Shown: in pieces, positions 1 through 9,306 of the stretch
Position numbering within the stretch: position 1 is the first letter of the stretch
Layout: the number at the start of each line of letters is the position of its first letter
Source of the DNA: Bifiguratus adelaidae
Taxonomy: Eukaryota > Mucoromycota > Endogonomycetes > Endogonales
Direction of reading: 5' to 3'
Assembly: GCA_002261195.1 (NCBI GenBank)
Contig: MVBO01000157.1
Location: 1-33,574, forward strand
DNA: 33,574 nt
Translations under genes and position numbers: made by a program
Notes under the pieces: generated by a model
Told to the model about the DNA's origin: nothing
Database searches by the model: none
Seen by the model: the letters and a program-made list of their open reading frames with translations, nothing else

Positions 1-45
1 TCTCCCTCTCTCCCTCTCTCTTTCTCTCCCTCTCTCCCTCTCTAT
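1..45. repeat. TC-rich simple repeat upstream of NOP2
   Basis: The window opens in a polypyrimidine tract of repeated tctccc/tctctc units ending near base 45, about 85 bp before the NOP2 start codon. It could be a core-promoter pyrimidine tract or a microsatellite. The left edge is cut by the window, so its full length is unknown. Confidence 0.7.
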
Positions 46-129
46 ATTCCTTCATGTCACACCTCCACAACCTTTTCTGCGCCAAAGTCTAAATTTCCAT
101 TTTTGTCGTCTTTCTTTTTTTTTCTCTCA

Positions 130-2153
130 ATGGGTTACAAGGCTCGCAACAAGCAACGAGATCCCGCTCCATTGGTGGAGAAGAACAAGAACAAGAGCAA
201 GAAGAACACACCTAAACAAGAACTGACAAGGAATCGGAAACGAAAGCGAGCGGAAGAGATTTCCGATGAGGAGTCGAATGAGGAACTGGAAAGATTAGAG
301 GCACTCGATTCGGACGCGGTGCAGGAGGACGAGTTCATGGAGGAGGATGCGTCAGGGGACGAAGAGGAGTTGCCAGAAGCCGAGTATGGTATGGCGGATG
401 GTGATTTGTTTGACTCAGACGAGGGGGAAGGCGGAGCCTTGGATGATCTCGAGGGAGAGGACGATGAGGATGAAGCGATGGATTCAGATCTAGAAGACGA
501 GGATGAGGACGAGGTAAGGGCTATAGGCTGTTTGGCTGAGCATTGACACTCACGTTGCCTCCGATACCTAGGATACGGTGCTGTCGGCCAAGAAATCTCG
601 TCAACTCGAAAAGAAGGCGGCTCGACGACTGGCGGAATCCGAAGCGGAACTGGCGGATGCGGCTCTACAGACCAACATGGCGGAAGTGGAACGATTCAAG
701 CTGCCTAGCGGTCAAGAGATTGAACAGGAACAATTGGCGCCTGATTTGCAAATTACGTTGCAACGCATCAAGGAGATTACGCATGTATTGAATAATTTCA
801 AGGAGAGGAGGGACCCTGAGAAGTCACGACAAGACTACATTGATGTATTGCTTCGCGACATGGCCAACTATTATGGCTATTCAGAGTTTCTCATGGAGAA
901 ACTGTTTCATCTCTTTCCGGTTTCGGAGGCCATCGAGTTCTTTGAAGCCAATGAAGTACCACGTCCGGTCACCATCCGTACAAACAGTCTAAAGACCAGA
1001 CGTCGTGATCTGGCGCAAGCTCTCATCAATCGTGGTGTGAATCTCGAACCGATTAAATGGAGCAAAGTCGGACTGCAGGTCTTTGACTCGAGCGTGCCAG
1101 TCGGTGCCACTCCCGAGTACCTAGCAGGCCACTACATGATTCAAGCCGCTTCGTCATTTTTACCAGTCATGGCTTTAGCCCCACAAGAAAACGAACGGAT
1201 ACTCGACATGGCATCCGCTCCTGGAGGCAAGACCACATATATCGCCGCCCTACTAAAAAACACCGGTATGGTGTTTGCCAATGATGCAAACGCCGATCGT
1301 CTCAAGTCTCTCACTGCCAACATTCACCGTCTGGGTGTAAGGAACGCAACGGTGTGTAATTATGACGGTCGTGAATTTCCACACATTATTGGAGGATTTG
1401 ATCGTGTCCTCCTCGATGCTCCTTGCTCTGGTACGGGAGTCATCTCCAAGGATCCGAGTGTCAAAGTGAATAAGGTAGGTTTTGCGTAGAACAACGAACT
1501 ACAGGGACTGATACTCTGCCTTCGTAGACACCCAAAGATTTCATCGACATCCCCTTCCTACAAAAACAACTCATCCTCTCAGCCATTGATTCCGTTGATG
1601 CCAACTCCCCTACGGGTGGCTACATTGTTTACTCTACCTGTTCCGTCACCGTTGACGAGAATGAAGCGGTGGTAGATTACGCTCTCAAGAAGCGACCCGG
1701 AGTCAAGTTAGTCGCCACCGGCCTGGACTTCGGACAAGAAGGATTCAAATCGTACGTACAAGACTGGTATGGTGCTCGATGGGAATTGACTCTTGCTCTT
1801 TTAGATACCGAGGCAAAGTATTCCATCCATCATTGACTCTCACCCGACGTTATTATCCTCACATTCACAACATGGATGGATTCTTTGTCGCCAAGTTCAA
1901 AAAGACTTCCAACAAGATTCCCAAAAAGGATGAGACCAACGGTCATGTGTCGGAAGAGGAGAAGGAACATGAAGAGACCGTACCCACCGAGCACACCAAT
2001 GGAACAACAAAAGAAGAGATTGGCTCATCTATTGGATTCAACGAAGAGGAGGATAGGGAGGTAATGCAACAACTTAAGGCCAAGAGTCTCAAGAAAAAGG
2101 GCATCAAGGTGTCCAAAACACCGGTTCCAGACAAAAAGAAGAGCAAGCACTAA
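130..2153 (+). CDS. NOP2: 25S rRNA (cytosine-C5)-methyltransferase Nop2
   Basis: Nucleolar m5C methyltransferase of large-subunit rRNA, needed for 60S ribosome assembly. Predicted exons are 130-513, 572-1474, 1528-1751 and 1805-2153, giving 619 aa, close to yeast Nop2 (618). The start at 130 ([12 protein letters not shown]) opens a basic then very acidic N-terminal arm (residues about 1-128), as in the family. The Rossmann SAM-binding motif [12 protein letters not shown] lies near residue 340. The motif IV cysteine is in [10 protein letters not shown] (about 408) and the catalytic motif VI cysteine is in [10 protein letters not shown] (about 468). The C-terminal tail is Lys-rich ([10 protein letters not shown]), suiting nucleolar targeting. 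Introns of 58, 53 and 53 nt join the three frames without a gap and restore the conserved [17 protein letters not shown] stretch. A polypyrimidine tract lies upstream. Identity is near certain; only exon borders are inferred. Confidence 0.95.
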
Positions 2154-2354
2154 CTAGACATTTTCCATTCACATCATCCATGGTTGTTCTTGTACGCGAA
2201 TAAACACATTAGCATGGTCGATGGGACTATTATCAGCTTATGATCCACGCAGCGAGCAACGACAACGTTGTCGTTGGCTGCGTTGGCTGCAAAGCAATCC
2301 ACAAGAATCATTTAATTCATTTCCTTGCTGTTGCAGAGTATTCAATACGCGCCA

Positions 2355-3188
2355 ATGGTGGGTGTCATGGAGAGCCAAAAGAACGGCTGGAACGCCGACA
2401 TTCACAATGCAGATGTCACATTACCCCATCTCGTCAAGATCGACAAGGCATGCGCGCATCTACGCACTCTTTGTCAAGACCTCTTGAACCAAAAGCTCTC
2501 CAAACCGGTTGAGATCGATGACGAGGGTGACGACGTTCCCATCGACACTCGACCGGCCGAATACCTCGATCCACAGAGGATGGCAGACATCGCAACCACG
2601 CTGACGATACTCAAGACACTCCACCGTACAACACACCTCCACACCCGTTCTCAAAAACAACTCACGCTCGAAGCCAAACTGGCCATGGATAGGAACAATC
2701 TCGGCTTACAAAACCTGCAGTATGAGCGTGAAAACCTGGAACGTGAGATCCGAGTGTGTAGCGAATACGAGAGCGTGTATGGGGATATCGAACTATCGCA
2801 GGAAGGCATCGACTCTGAAGATATCGATATGATTGAGGAGGACGAACATGATCGAGAACACCGGCGAATGATTCAACGGTTGACGAGGGAGAAGCAACAG
2901 CGAGAGCAGCTACTTGAGGAACAAACGGTCCTTCAGAATCGCAAGCAAGAACTTATACGAGAGAACAAAAAGATCAAGACGGAGCTGGACAAGTTGGACG
3001 AAAAACTGGAAACGTTCGTGAATGCGGCTACGGAGGTGGAGACTTGGCTCAACCGGGCTCACGGTGTGGACAAGTCTGAACAAAAGGAAGAGAATGAGTT
3101 GGAGGAGCAGACACGAGGTGAAGCTCATGCACGAGGTGAAAAGGACCGTCGAAGGGGTGCCGAAAGGGATGCCATGGATCAGGATTGA
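2355..3188 (+). CDS. THOC5: THO complex subunit 5-like protein (short form)
   Basis: Single-exon gene of 277 aa from the ATG at 2355; the ATG at 2367 (MESQKNGW) has a better context and would give 273 aa. The central part matches the THOC5/Fms-interacting family: LGLQNLQYERENLEREIRVC (about residues 115-134), then an acidic loop (SQEGIDSEDIDMIEEDE), then a long coiled coil (about 175-240) ending in KLETFVNAATEVETWL. In that family this region forms the coiled coil that joins the THO complex, which couples transcription to mRNA export in the nucleus. Metazoan THOC5 is about 680 aa with a large C-terminal half, which is absent here: the frame stops at 3188 after a charged tail. A pyrimidine-rich ...ttgcag at 2318-2336 could be the 3' splice site of a 5'UTR intron. 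Confidence 0.78.
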   Translation: MVGVMESQKNGWNADIHNADVTLPHLVKIDKACAHLRTLCQDLLNQKLSKPVEIDDEGDDVPIDTRPAEYLDPQRMADIATTLTILKTLHRTTHLHTRSQKQLTLEAKLAMDRNNLGLQNLQYERENLEREIRVCSEYESVYGDIELSQEGIDSEDIDMIEEDEHDREHRRMIQRLTREKQQREQLLEEQTVLQNRKQELIRENKKIKTELDKLDEKLETFVNAATEVETWLNRAHGVDKSEQKEENELEEQTRGEAHARGEKDRRRGAERDAMDQD

Positions 3189-3194
3189 GGGCGC

Positions 3195-3413
3195 TTAACA
3201 CGACGCCTCAGATATCCCACGCGGGAATGTAATATAACCTACACATGTAATATAGACATCTTTGCGGACCTTGCCCGGAACCGCATCCAAGGACGACACC
3301 ACCATGATGGGAACCATCGGTCTCCCGTCATTGTACCTGACCCGATCCAATGCTAAGACGTGATCCGGGATTTGCGATGACTTGTCGACATCGGGACGTG
3401 AGTAAAGGCGCAT
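3195..3413 (-). CDS. Unrecognised 72-aa open frame, possibly an exon or gene remnant
   Basis: Open frame on the minus strand starting at ATG 3413. It reads like an ordinary globular protein: a mix of charged and hydrophobic residues with no low complexity, for example DHVLALDRVRYNDGRP and MVPIMVVSSLDAVPG. I recognise no family. A TGA lies in frame four codons upstream of the ATG. A GTAGGT donor-like site after DVYITC (about 3240) could end an exon, but no convincing continuation was found. It may be a small gene, one exon of an unassembled gene, or a decayed copy. Confidence that it is expressed is low. Confidence 0.25.
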   Translation of the reverse strand: MRLYSRPDVDKSSQIPDHVLALDRVRYNDGRPMVPIMVVSSLDAVPGKVRKDVYITCVGYITFPRGISEASC

Positions 3414-3978
3414 GCTTACTCATTGGCATTCCAACCGCTTCCAGCGCACCATTTGTTTATTCCTGTGTTTGGGAGATTCCATGAAACGAGATTATATTGA
3501 GTGTGAAGGATTCATCATGTTTGCTCCATGGTTTTGTCATACATGTTGTATAATCCAGAACTGCTTCCAAGGCACACATGCGTCCTAGAGATACTGACAT
3601 TCACGTCCGGGGAATTTACGGCTCAAAGGAACTTGGTCCATCAAGAGCGGCAAGCCCAATAAGGCAATTCCTAATTTGGTCATATTCCATTGTTCGCTGG
3701 CCTTGCAGATCGCAGAGTTTGGGTCCCCGGTGCACCTAATGTCCCACACATCACATTCCATCGAATGCCCATGACCAGTGCTGGTAAACTACTAGACCAA
3801 AAGAAATTGAAAATGTGGCTTTTGTCGATCATGTCAAAATCTGCACAGGTCTTGGCATTTGTGTTCTGGTTATTCTGCAAGTGAAGAGAATTCCATCTGC
3901 ATTCAGACTGGAAACCCGCGCGCTAGAAGATGACGTGTAATAAATCTGCTGGATGCTCTAGGAAGAAGAGATGGAGGG

Positions 3979-3985
3979 TATAAAT
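3979..3985 (+). promoter_or_regulatory. TATA box of the secreted-protein gene
   Basis: TATAAAT lies 58-64 bp upstream of the ATG at 4043. Initiation about 30 bp downstream would leave a leader of roughly 30 nt. Most other genes here lack so clear a TATA, which fits a regulated rather than housekeeping promoter for this gene. Confidence 0.55.
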
Positions 3986-4042
3986 GCTCATTGGTATAGC
4001 AACTGCCTTACGCTCCTCCTTCGTGTTGAACCTATTGTCATT

Positions 4043-5853
4043 ATGAAGGTGATTAGCATCGCGCTTGTGGCCTCTACACTGCTAGCAGTGGGTTCTGCAA
4101 AGCCTCAGCCAGCATCGGCAATGCCTTGCGACTGTTCACGCGATTACTCCAAATGCACGGGCACCAAGTGCGACCAATACTATCAATGCGCAAATTCTTG
4201 CCCCGAGGTCGCCAAGTGCTCCATCTCCGTGAGGGCCGTTGACGGCGCCTGCCCGCTTCCTTCCTATGCTCCCAAACTCAATGCGACAATCAACGATACT
4301 CAATTGATGGTGTGCAAGAATGGACACTATGTGGCCAAGGATAGGGCTCCTCATGCTTTTATTGCCCGCGGTACCTACATGAACGCTCCCTTTACAATCA
4401 TAGGCATGGCTACCGGAAACACCATGTCCTACGGTAACAAGCAGGATGGATCCGCTTTTCTGGCTGAAAACAGCTGTTCCGCTTCCATGCCAATGTCTGG
4501 TCCCTTGGACTATTCCCAATCCTTTGCTGTCACTTCCACTCAACACGGTCAAGGCCTTCTCGGTGATGTCGTTTTCGTCCACGTAGTCGCTTCAAGCCCA
4601 GCAAAGATTCCTTCTTCCTGCCACAAGGAAGGCGATAAACTTACGGTGAATGTGACCAAATCGGTTCGCTTTTACCAACGCTGTGCTATGGCCGTATCTT
4701 CACCGGCCGCCGGCTCCATGCCCAAGCGCGAGCTGCCCGTTGCCAGTAGCGCATTGGATAATCTGACAGCCGACATGTCCAATTCCACGCTGACGGCTCC
4801 ATTGGGTGCAGTTGGCGTCAGTGCCAACGGTACCGACTTGCCCCGTCAATGCTACAACCATCACCAATGCCACCAACGTGGATAATATCTCAAACTCGTT
4901 GCCATTAGGGGTCGTCGGCACGGATAACTCGACGACCTTGCCCGATCCGACTCAAATCGCCAATTCCAGCACTCTCGTTCGTGGTCTCACTGACAACGAG
5001 AAAGAAGGCTTGTTGGATGAAATCCTCGACTCAATCCTGGGCGATGATGATCCGCTTGGCACTGACAACGATTTCTTCTCTGCTCAAGAGAAGCGCCAAT
5101 GACAGTTCGCTTCCCAACGTCCCCGGACTACCCAGCGTGCCTGGAACACCGAGCGTCCCTGGAATCCCCAATGTCCCTGGAACAGGCCTTGTTCCCGGAG
5201 GCGGGCTTGGTAATCCTGGCGGAATTCTCGGAGATCTTACCGGTGGCGGCGGTCTTCTTCCCCTCGGCGATGCTAGTACCCCACCCCAAGACTTTGCTTC
5301 GGACAATTCGACCGATACCAATTCAACCCCACCAATCAACGCGACCACGGACACATCCAACGCCGCTGACGCTGCAAGTTCTATCAACCCCTCGGATGTG
5401 ACAGACCCCATATCCAACAGCATTACGCAGTATTTCAGTCCCAGCGGTGCCGACTATGACGCGGAAATCAAGCAACGGTATGGCATAGGCGATAGCGATA
5501 CCGACACGGGCAACAGCCTTCATCGTCGTGAGATTGGCGATGCCAAATGGTTTGATCAATTGGAGAACGACCCCAGGTTCAAAGACGGCTTCGCCGAATC
5601 TTTTGAGAGCGCTCCATCCTCCAATGGTCTCCTCGGCGGTGTGAATCAAGCATCGTCAGGCGGTACACTAACGAATCCGACCGATTTCCTCTCGCAATAC
5701 GTTCAGGCTTCCGATCCGCTTGAAGGAACCAATGCCGGCAATGTGATTGATGGAACGGCTCAACAGGTTTCCAATACGGCTAGCATGAACAATAACAAAG
5801 GTAGCTCTCCCCTTGGTTCCGTCAGCAAGATTGCGGCGGTAAAAGGAATTTAA
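4043..5853 (+). CDS. Secreted Cys-rich protein with VPG repeats; frame broken twice
   Basis: The start at 4043 gives a typical signal peptide, MKVISIALVASTLLAVGSA, followed by a cysteine-rich segment (CDCSRDYSKCTGTKC and further Cys), a region with N-glycosylation sites, and KR pairs suited to Kex2-type cleavage. Downstream are four 18-nt units coding PxVPGx (5110-5181), a Gly-rich stretch, then an NST-rich tail to the stop at 5853. No known domain was recognised; an extracellular or wall role is inference. The reading frame moves by +1 twice, near 4841-4850 (after TDLP, at a CCCC run) and near 5094-5102 (after AQEKR). The first break could instead be a 79-nt intron, 4830-4908 (gtaccg...attag), which restores the frame exactly. 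No good splice pair explains the second. Sequencing indels, a decaying gene or unusual introns are all possible. If whole it would be about 600 aa. Confidence 0.6.
5110..5181 (+). repeat. Four 18-nt tandem units coding P(N/S)VPG hexapeptides
   Basis: Units 5110-5127, 5128-5145, 5146-5163 and 5164-5181 encode LPNVPG, LPSVPG, TPSVPG and IPNVPG, an elastin-like pattern. The third-base differences show the units have diverged, so this is not a fresh slippage product. It lies just after the second frame break of the secreted-protein gene. Confidence 0.85.
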
Positions 5854-5923
5854 CGATAGACCCCTCATGTATACGTGTTTTCCACTATCAAACTACCAAC
5901 TAATGAGTCGATATGATTGTCAT

Positions 5924-6666
5924 TTAGTCAAAGACCGTCAGGCTCTTGATGAACTGATCCACACCGCTTTTAAACAATTCATTGCCTATCGCGCCATTGG
6001 AACCTTCAAAGGTCACGGCTGCAGGAAGGGATTTAGCCTGAGATCGAGGTGTTGGATCGAGATCAATGACATCTTGCGGTTTTGGTGAAGGCGAATCCAT
6101 GGTCCATCGGGTATCATTGAATTGCATCAATGGGTTTTTGACGACAAACTCCACATAGAGGGAGACATAGATCTGCTGTAAGACGGAGCGCATAGAGTCG
6201 CATTGTGGATCGGTGAGGAGGATGAACTTTAGGTTGGTGGGTGTCTCAAAGTAGTGGAGTTTGTAGGTATTCGTGGAGTAGGAGGAGAAGGTATCTTGGC
6301 TACGGTTTTGGGGTCAGCAAGACAAAAGGCAACCATAAGGGCGACTCACCTTTGCCCCAGTTTGCGTACCATATTACGTAGTGAAAAGACGACACCGTAC
6401 ACTAGCTTGGCCTCTTCTTGCAGAGACATTCTTGTGCTCTCCATGCCTGATTCTAAGGTAGCTTCGCCTCCCGTATCCACTCTTGTGGCGGTCTTGCTCC
6501 CCGTCGATTCGCCCTTTTCAGACACGAGAGATGATGTTGAGAATCGCGATACATTGGCCGTGCCCTCTGTCTTGTTGGTCCCCGTAGAGACTGGACGATG
6601 CTTCCAGTTATGATAATAGACACACTGACAGTGCCGGTCAAAGATGTAGAGCGTGTATATGGTCAT
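5924..6666 (-). CDS. BET5: TRAPP complex subunit Bet5/TRAPPC1
   Basis: Core subunit of the TRAPP tethering complex, the GEF for Ypt1/Rab1 in ER-Golgi traffic. Exons are 6666-6350 and 6299-5924, separated by a 50-nt intron with a GTGAGT donor; 230 aa. The N-terminus MTIYTLYIFDRHCQCVYYH is the longin-fold start of the family. LVYGVVFSLRNMVRKL, YSTNTYKLHYFETPT and LKFILLTDP follow, then the helix IYVSLYVEFVVKNPL. Yeast Bet5 is 159 aa and human TRAPPC1 145. The extra length comes from a Ser/Thr/Gly-rich insert of about 55 residues after YYHNW, and about 40 residues (DSPSPKPQ...) before the final helix NELFKSGVDQFIKSL. The gene converges with the secreted-protein gene (70 bp between stops). Confidence 0.93.
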
Positions 6667-6765
6667 GGGTCAATCTCAAGGCGTCGAGTGCCAATTTTTT
6701 ATCACACTTTCCATCGTTACCAGCAATCATACACCTTCAGCATGCCATTGTTCATCGCATATCGT

Positions 6766-8868
6766 CTAATATCTTGGTTTAAAGTCTAGAATGAGCTCCT
6801 TTGCACTCATGAGAGCGACTTGAGGTTTCATGACCAATCCATGTTGATGGATACTGTCAGCAGGGAGCGAAATCTCATATTTGCGCACTATAGGACAAGG
6901 TCAATGATCAGTATTCTTGGATCATGGTTCGGTACACTTACAGATCATAGACAAAAAGACGCGTTGTTCAGCCAAGGAGAATTGCATCCCAATGCATTGA
7001 CGTTGGCCATGACCAAAGGGTAGATAAGAGTAGGGATCTTTGCTTTCATACTCTCCTCCCTTGGCGAAACGATCAGGATCCCAAGTCTCTGGATTATTCC
7101 ACACGTTGGGATTATGATGCAGACTCCAGATATCCATGATGAGGATACTGCCTTTGGGTATAAAGTAGCCGCCCAATTCGGTGTCCTCGACGGCCTTACG
7201 TTGCCCCGAAGTCACAGCGGGTGGGTTAATACGCATGGTCTCTTGGATGATTTGATTAATGTAGACCAACTGTTTGACCTGGTCGGTGTTCGGTACAATA
7301 TTTTGCGGAGCATCGCCAAGAACTCGTATACCTTGAGACAATCAACAGAGGGTGAGTCTAGCGAGTCACTGATGCATTGACCTCTTTCACTTACTTTCCT
7401 CCCGGGCCCGTCTTTGCACATCGGGATTAGCAGCCAGGTGATACAAGGCAAATGTCAAGGCTGATTGAAAGGTTGAGATGACATTCCATATGGCATGACT
7501 CCCTGTCTCCTACCATTACTTGTCGTATCTGAATACGCCGGTCAATGAATGAGCGAGAGGACGTTGTGTTGACACTTACCATGTCCGGCAGCAAAGAAAA
7601 TGACCATGTCGTCCTGAATGTATACCAATTCTGAACACTTCCGTAACACACTCTCGCACTCGTAACTTACTCGCAACTCCTTGTCCGTCAAACATTTGGA
7701 AGAATCAGCCTCCTCTTCGTTTGCTTCCAACATCATGGTGAGCAAATCTTTCTCTGCATCCTCAACACCAGCGGAGCTCTTATCTGTCATTGTACGTCGC
7801 TTTTCTCAAACATACGTGCAAACAAGTTGTTCATGAGATTGACCTGAGAATGCACCTTGCGGCGTTGTGGAGACACCTTCTGAAGGAACGAGTCGAGCCC
7901 TGGGACCATAAGATTGAGCGGAGAAAAGACAATGTGCGTGATGCTATTGTATGCAATGATTTCTTCACTGCTCGGGTGGTTCAGTGCCTATATGAACGCC
8001 AGTAAGAGCAAGCCATAACTTGAAGAGCTCAAGCGGGCATGCCAACCTGAAAGTCGTAATCAAACGCTCCATTGCCAATCGCATCCAAAGTGAATCTCTG
8101 CATAAACTGCGTCACCTCAACGCGATGATTGGCTTTCTCAGTTTGCGCGATAAAGATCTTGGTCAACCGACCAAACATCTGTAAAGGCATTGATTTATGA
8201 AAGGCTGGTATTGCGTGAATAAGATGTTGACGTTCGCAAAAAGGAATGTACCTGGATTGGCTGTTTTCCGATGTCTCTTCCATGCGTCACCGTTAGAATT
8301 GACAATGCTCTCTTTACCAAGCCATTTCAGCATAAGATCATCCTCTGGACGATTGTCAAGGGTGGCCTTTGCGAAGACGCCTACTCATCCTGTATTGAGC
8401 ATCTTGACCGAGAGTGTTTTGGGATCAACTCACTTGTTTTCATAAACAGAGTTCGAGCTGCCTTTGGTTCCGCAACATTGATTGTCCAGAAACCTCTCTC
8501 GGCAGACTATGACAATGAGCGCCTTGATCCACAGCGAGGCTGCAACTCACCAAAAAGAGACCAACACCGGTCTGGGCCATCAATGGAACGTTATTGACCA
8601 GCTTTCGCTCATCCACCGGTTTGCCTTGCAACACATTCTTGAGCTCTTTGATTCGATCTGTCGCCTTGATATGACGCAATCGCGGAGGCACATTGACAAG
8701 GGCAGTATACACCCGTTGAACCACCAGATAGGCGACAACCGCCAAGACGAGGCCTCTGCGCGTTTGCACTTCCTTGGCAAACTGTTGTAGCCATACTTGG
8801 ATGGTCCGAGCGTCGAGCCTAGCCAGTTGTGCCCTCAACTGTCCCACGTGTGTAGAGAGAACCGCCAT
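6766..8868 (-). CDS. Cytochrome P450 monooxygenase, 11 exons
   Basis: Membrane-anchored haem-thiolate monooxygenase; its substrate cannot be told from sequence. Predicted exons are 8868-8551, 8506-8434, 8380-8252, 8204-8047, 7987-7816, 7783-7671, 7613-7580, 7528-7514, 7460-7395, 7331-6942 and 6887-6766, giving 529 aa. An N-terminal membrane helix lies at about residues 39-57. The C-helix WKRHRKTANPAFHKS, the I-helix oxygen-binding motif AAGHDTTSN, the K-helix ETMR, the DPDRF motif and the haem loop FGHGQRQCIG (Cys ligand) are all present, so the enzyme looks intact. A 15-nt exon (7528-7514) supplies the TTSN part of the I-helix. The intron between exons 5 and 6 would be only 32 nt (7815-7784); the acceptor at 7754 would make it 62 nt and drop ten residues. 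A TATA-like element lies about 31-37 bp upstream of the ATG. The CYP family was not assigned. Confidence 0.92.
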
Positions 8869-9306
8869 GGAGTGACATAAGAGAAAGAGAGGTGTCTGTT
8901 ATATAACAATGGTGAAATCACCTGAATGTAGGAGCGGCAGAACTATTAAGCCGATGACCCGAAGAAGCAAGAATACATGAACAAACCCTGAGAACAGGAG
9001 TATACGCGGGTATTCTTTCGGGATATGAGGGACTAGGTGATCGAGTATACGATCAGGAACCCTTGCATCTCTTTATAGCTAAGTGTTTAAGGGCACAATA
9101 GGTGCAAATTCATCCGATTTTGTTAACAGGACTGTCCGTACCCTGATAGCAATCTGGCCTTCATGACAGCGTATATCCTTCCGTCTCTTACAAGCCGAGC
9201 GAGATTATTTCTCGAGCTGCTGGTCATTCGCAGAATTTAGGTCATCATTCCCTTTATGTTGTATTTAAAAAGGAATTGCAAGGTAGTAATACAAAGGCTT
9301 TTAGGC
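8869..9306. other. 438 bp between the P450 start and the eIF3f stop
   Basis: This holds the P450 promoter on its left side, including the palindromic gttatataac at 8898-8907 (TATATAA on the minus strand), and the eIF3f 3' flank on its right. No coding frame, repeat or RNA gene could be supported. Confidence 0.6.

Larger units (their letters stand above)
3189..4042. other. 854 bp gap without a firm gene
   Basis: This is the longest stretch without an assignable gene. It holds an open frame on the minus strand (3195-3413, listed separately), AT-rich sequence, and the TATA-like promoter of the secreted-protein gene at its right end. Other frames here, such as one of 64 codons on the plus strand at 3690-3884, show no family resemblance and overlap an equally long minus-strand frame. 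No tRNA-like or repeat structure was seen. Confidence 0.5.

Noticed and set aside
3680-3884. Overlapping open frames of about 65 codons on both strands
   Set aside because: Neither resembles a family or joins to further exons; length is within chance for this base composition.
4136-4582. 148-codon minus-strand frame inside the secreted-protein gene
   Set aside because: It is the antisense shadow of a gene with signal peptide and TATA box; no family match.
5012-5090. A 79-nt intron to explain the second frame offset of the secreted protein
   Set aside because: The donor GTTGGA is poor and it would remove an acidic, protein-like stretch ending at a KR site; an indel is simpler.
5031-5423. 130-codon minus-strand frame with Pro/Gly repeats
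   Set aside because: Its repeats are the complement of the VPG-coding units on the plus strand.
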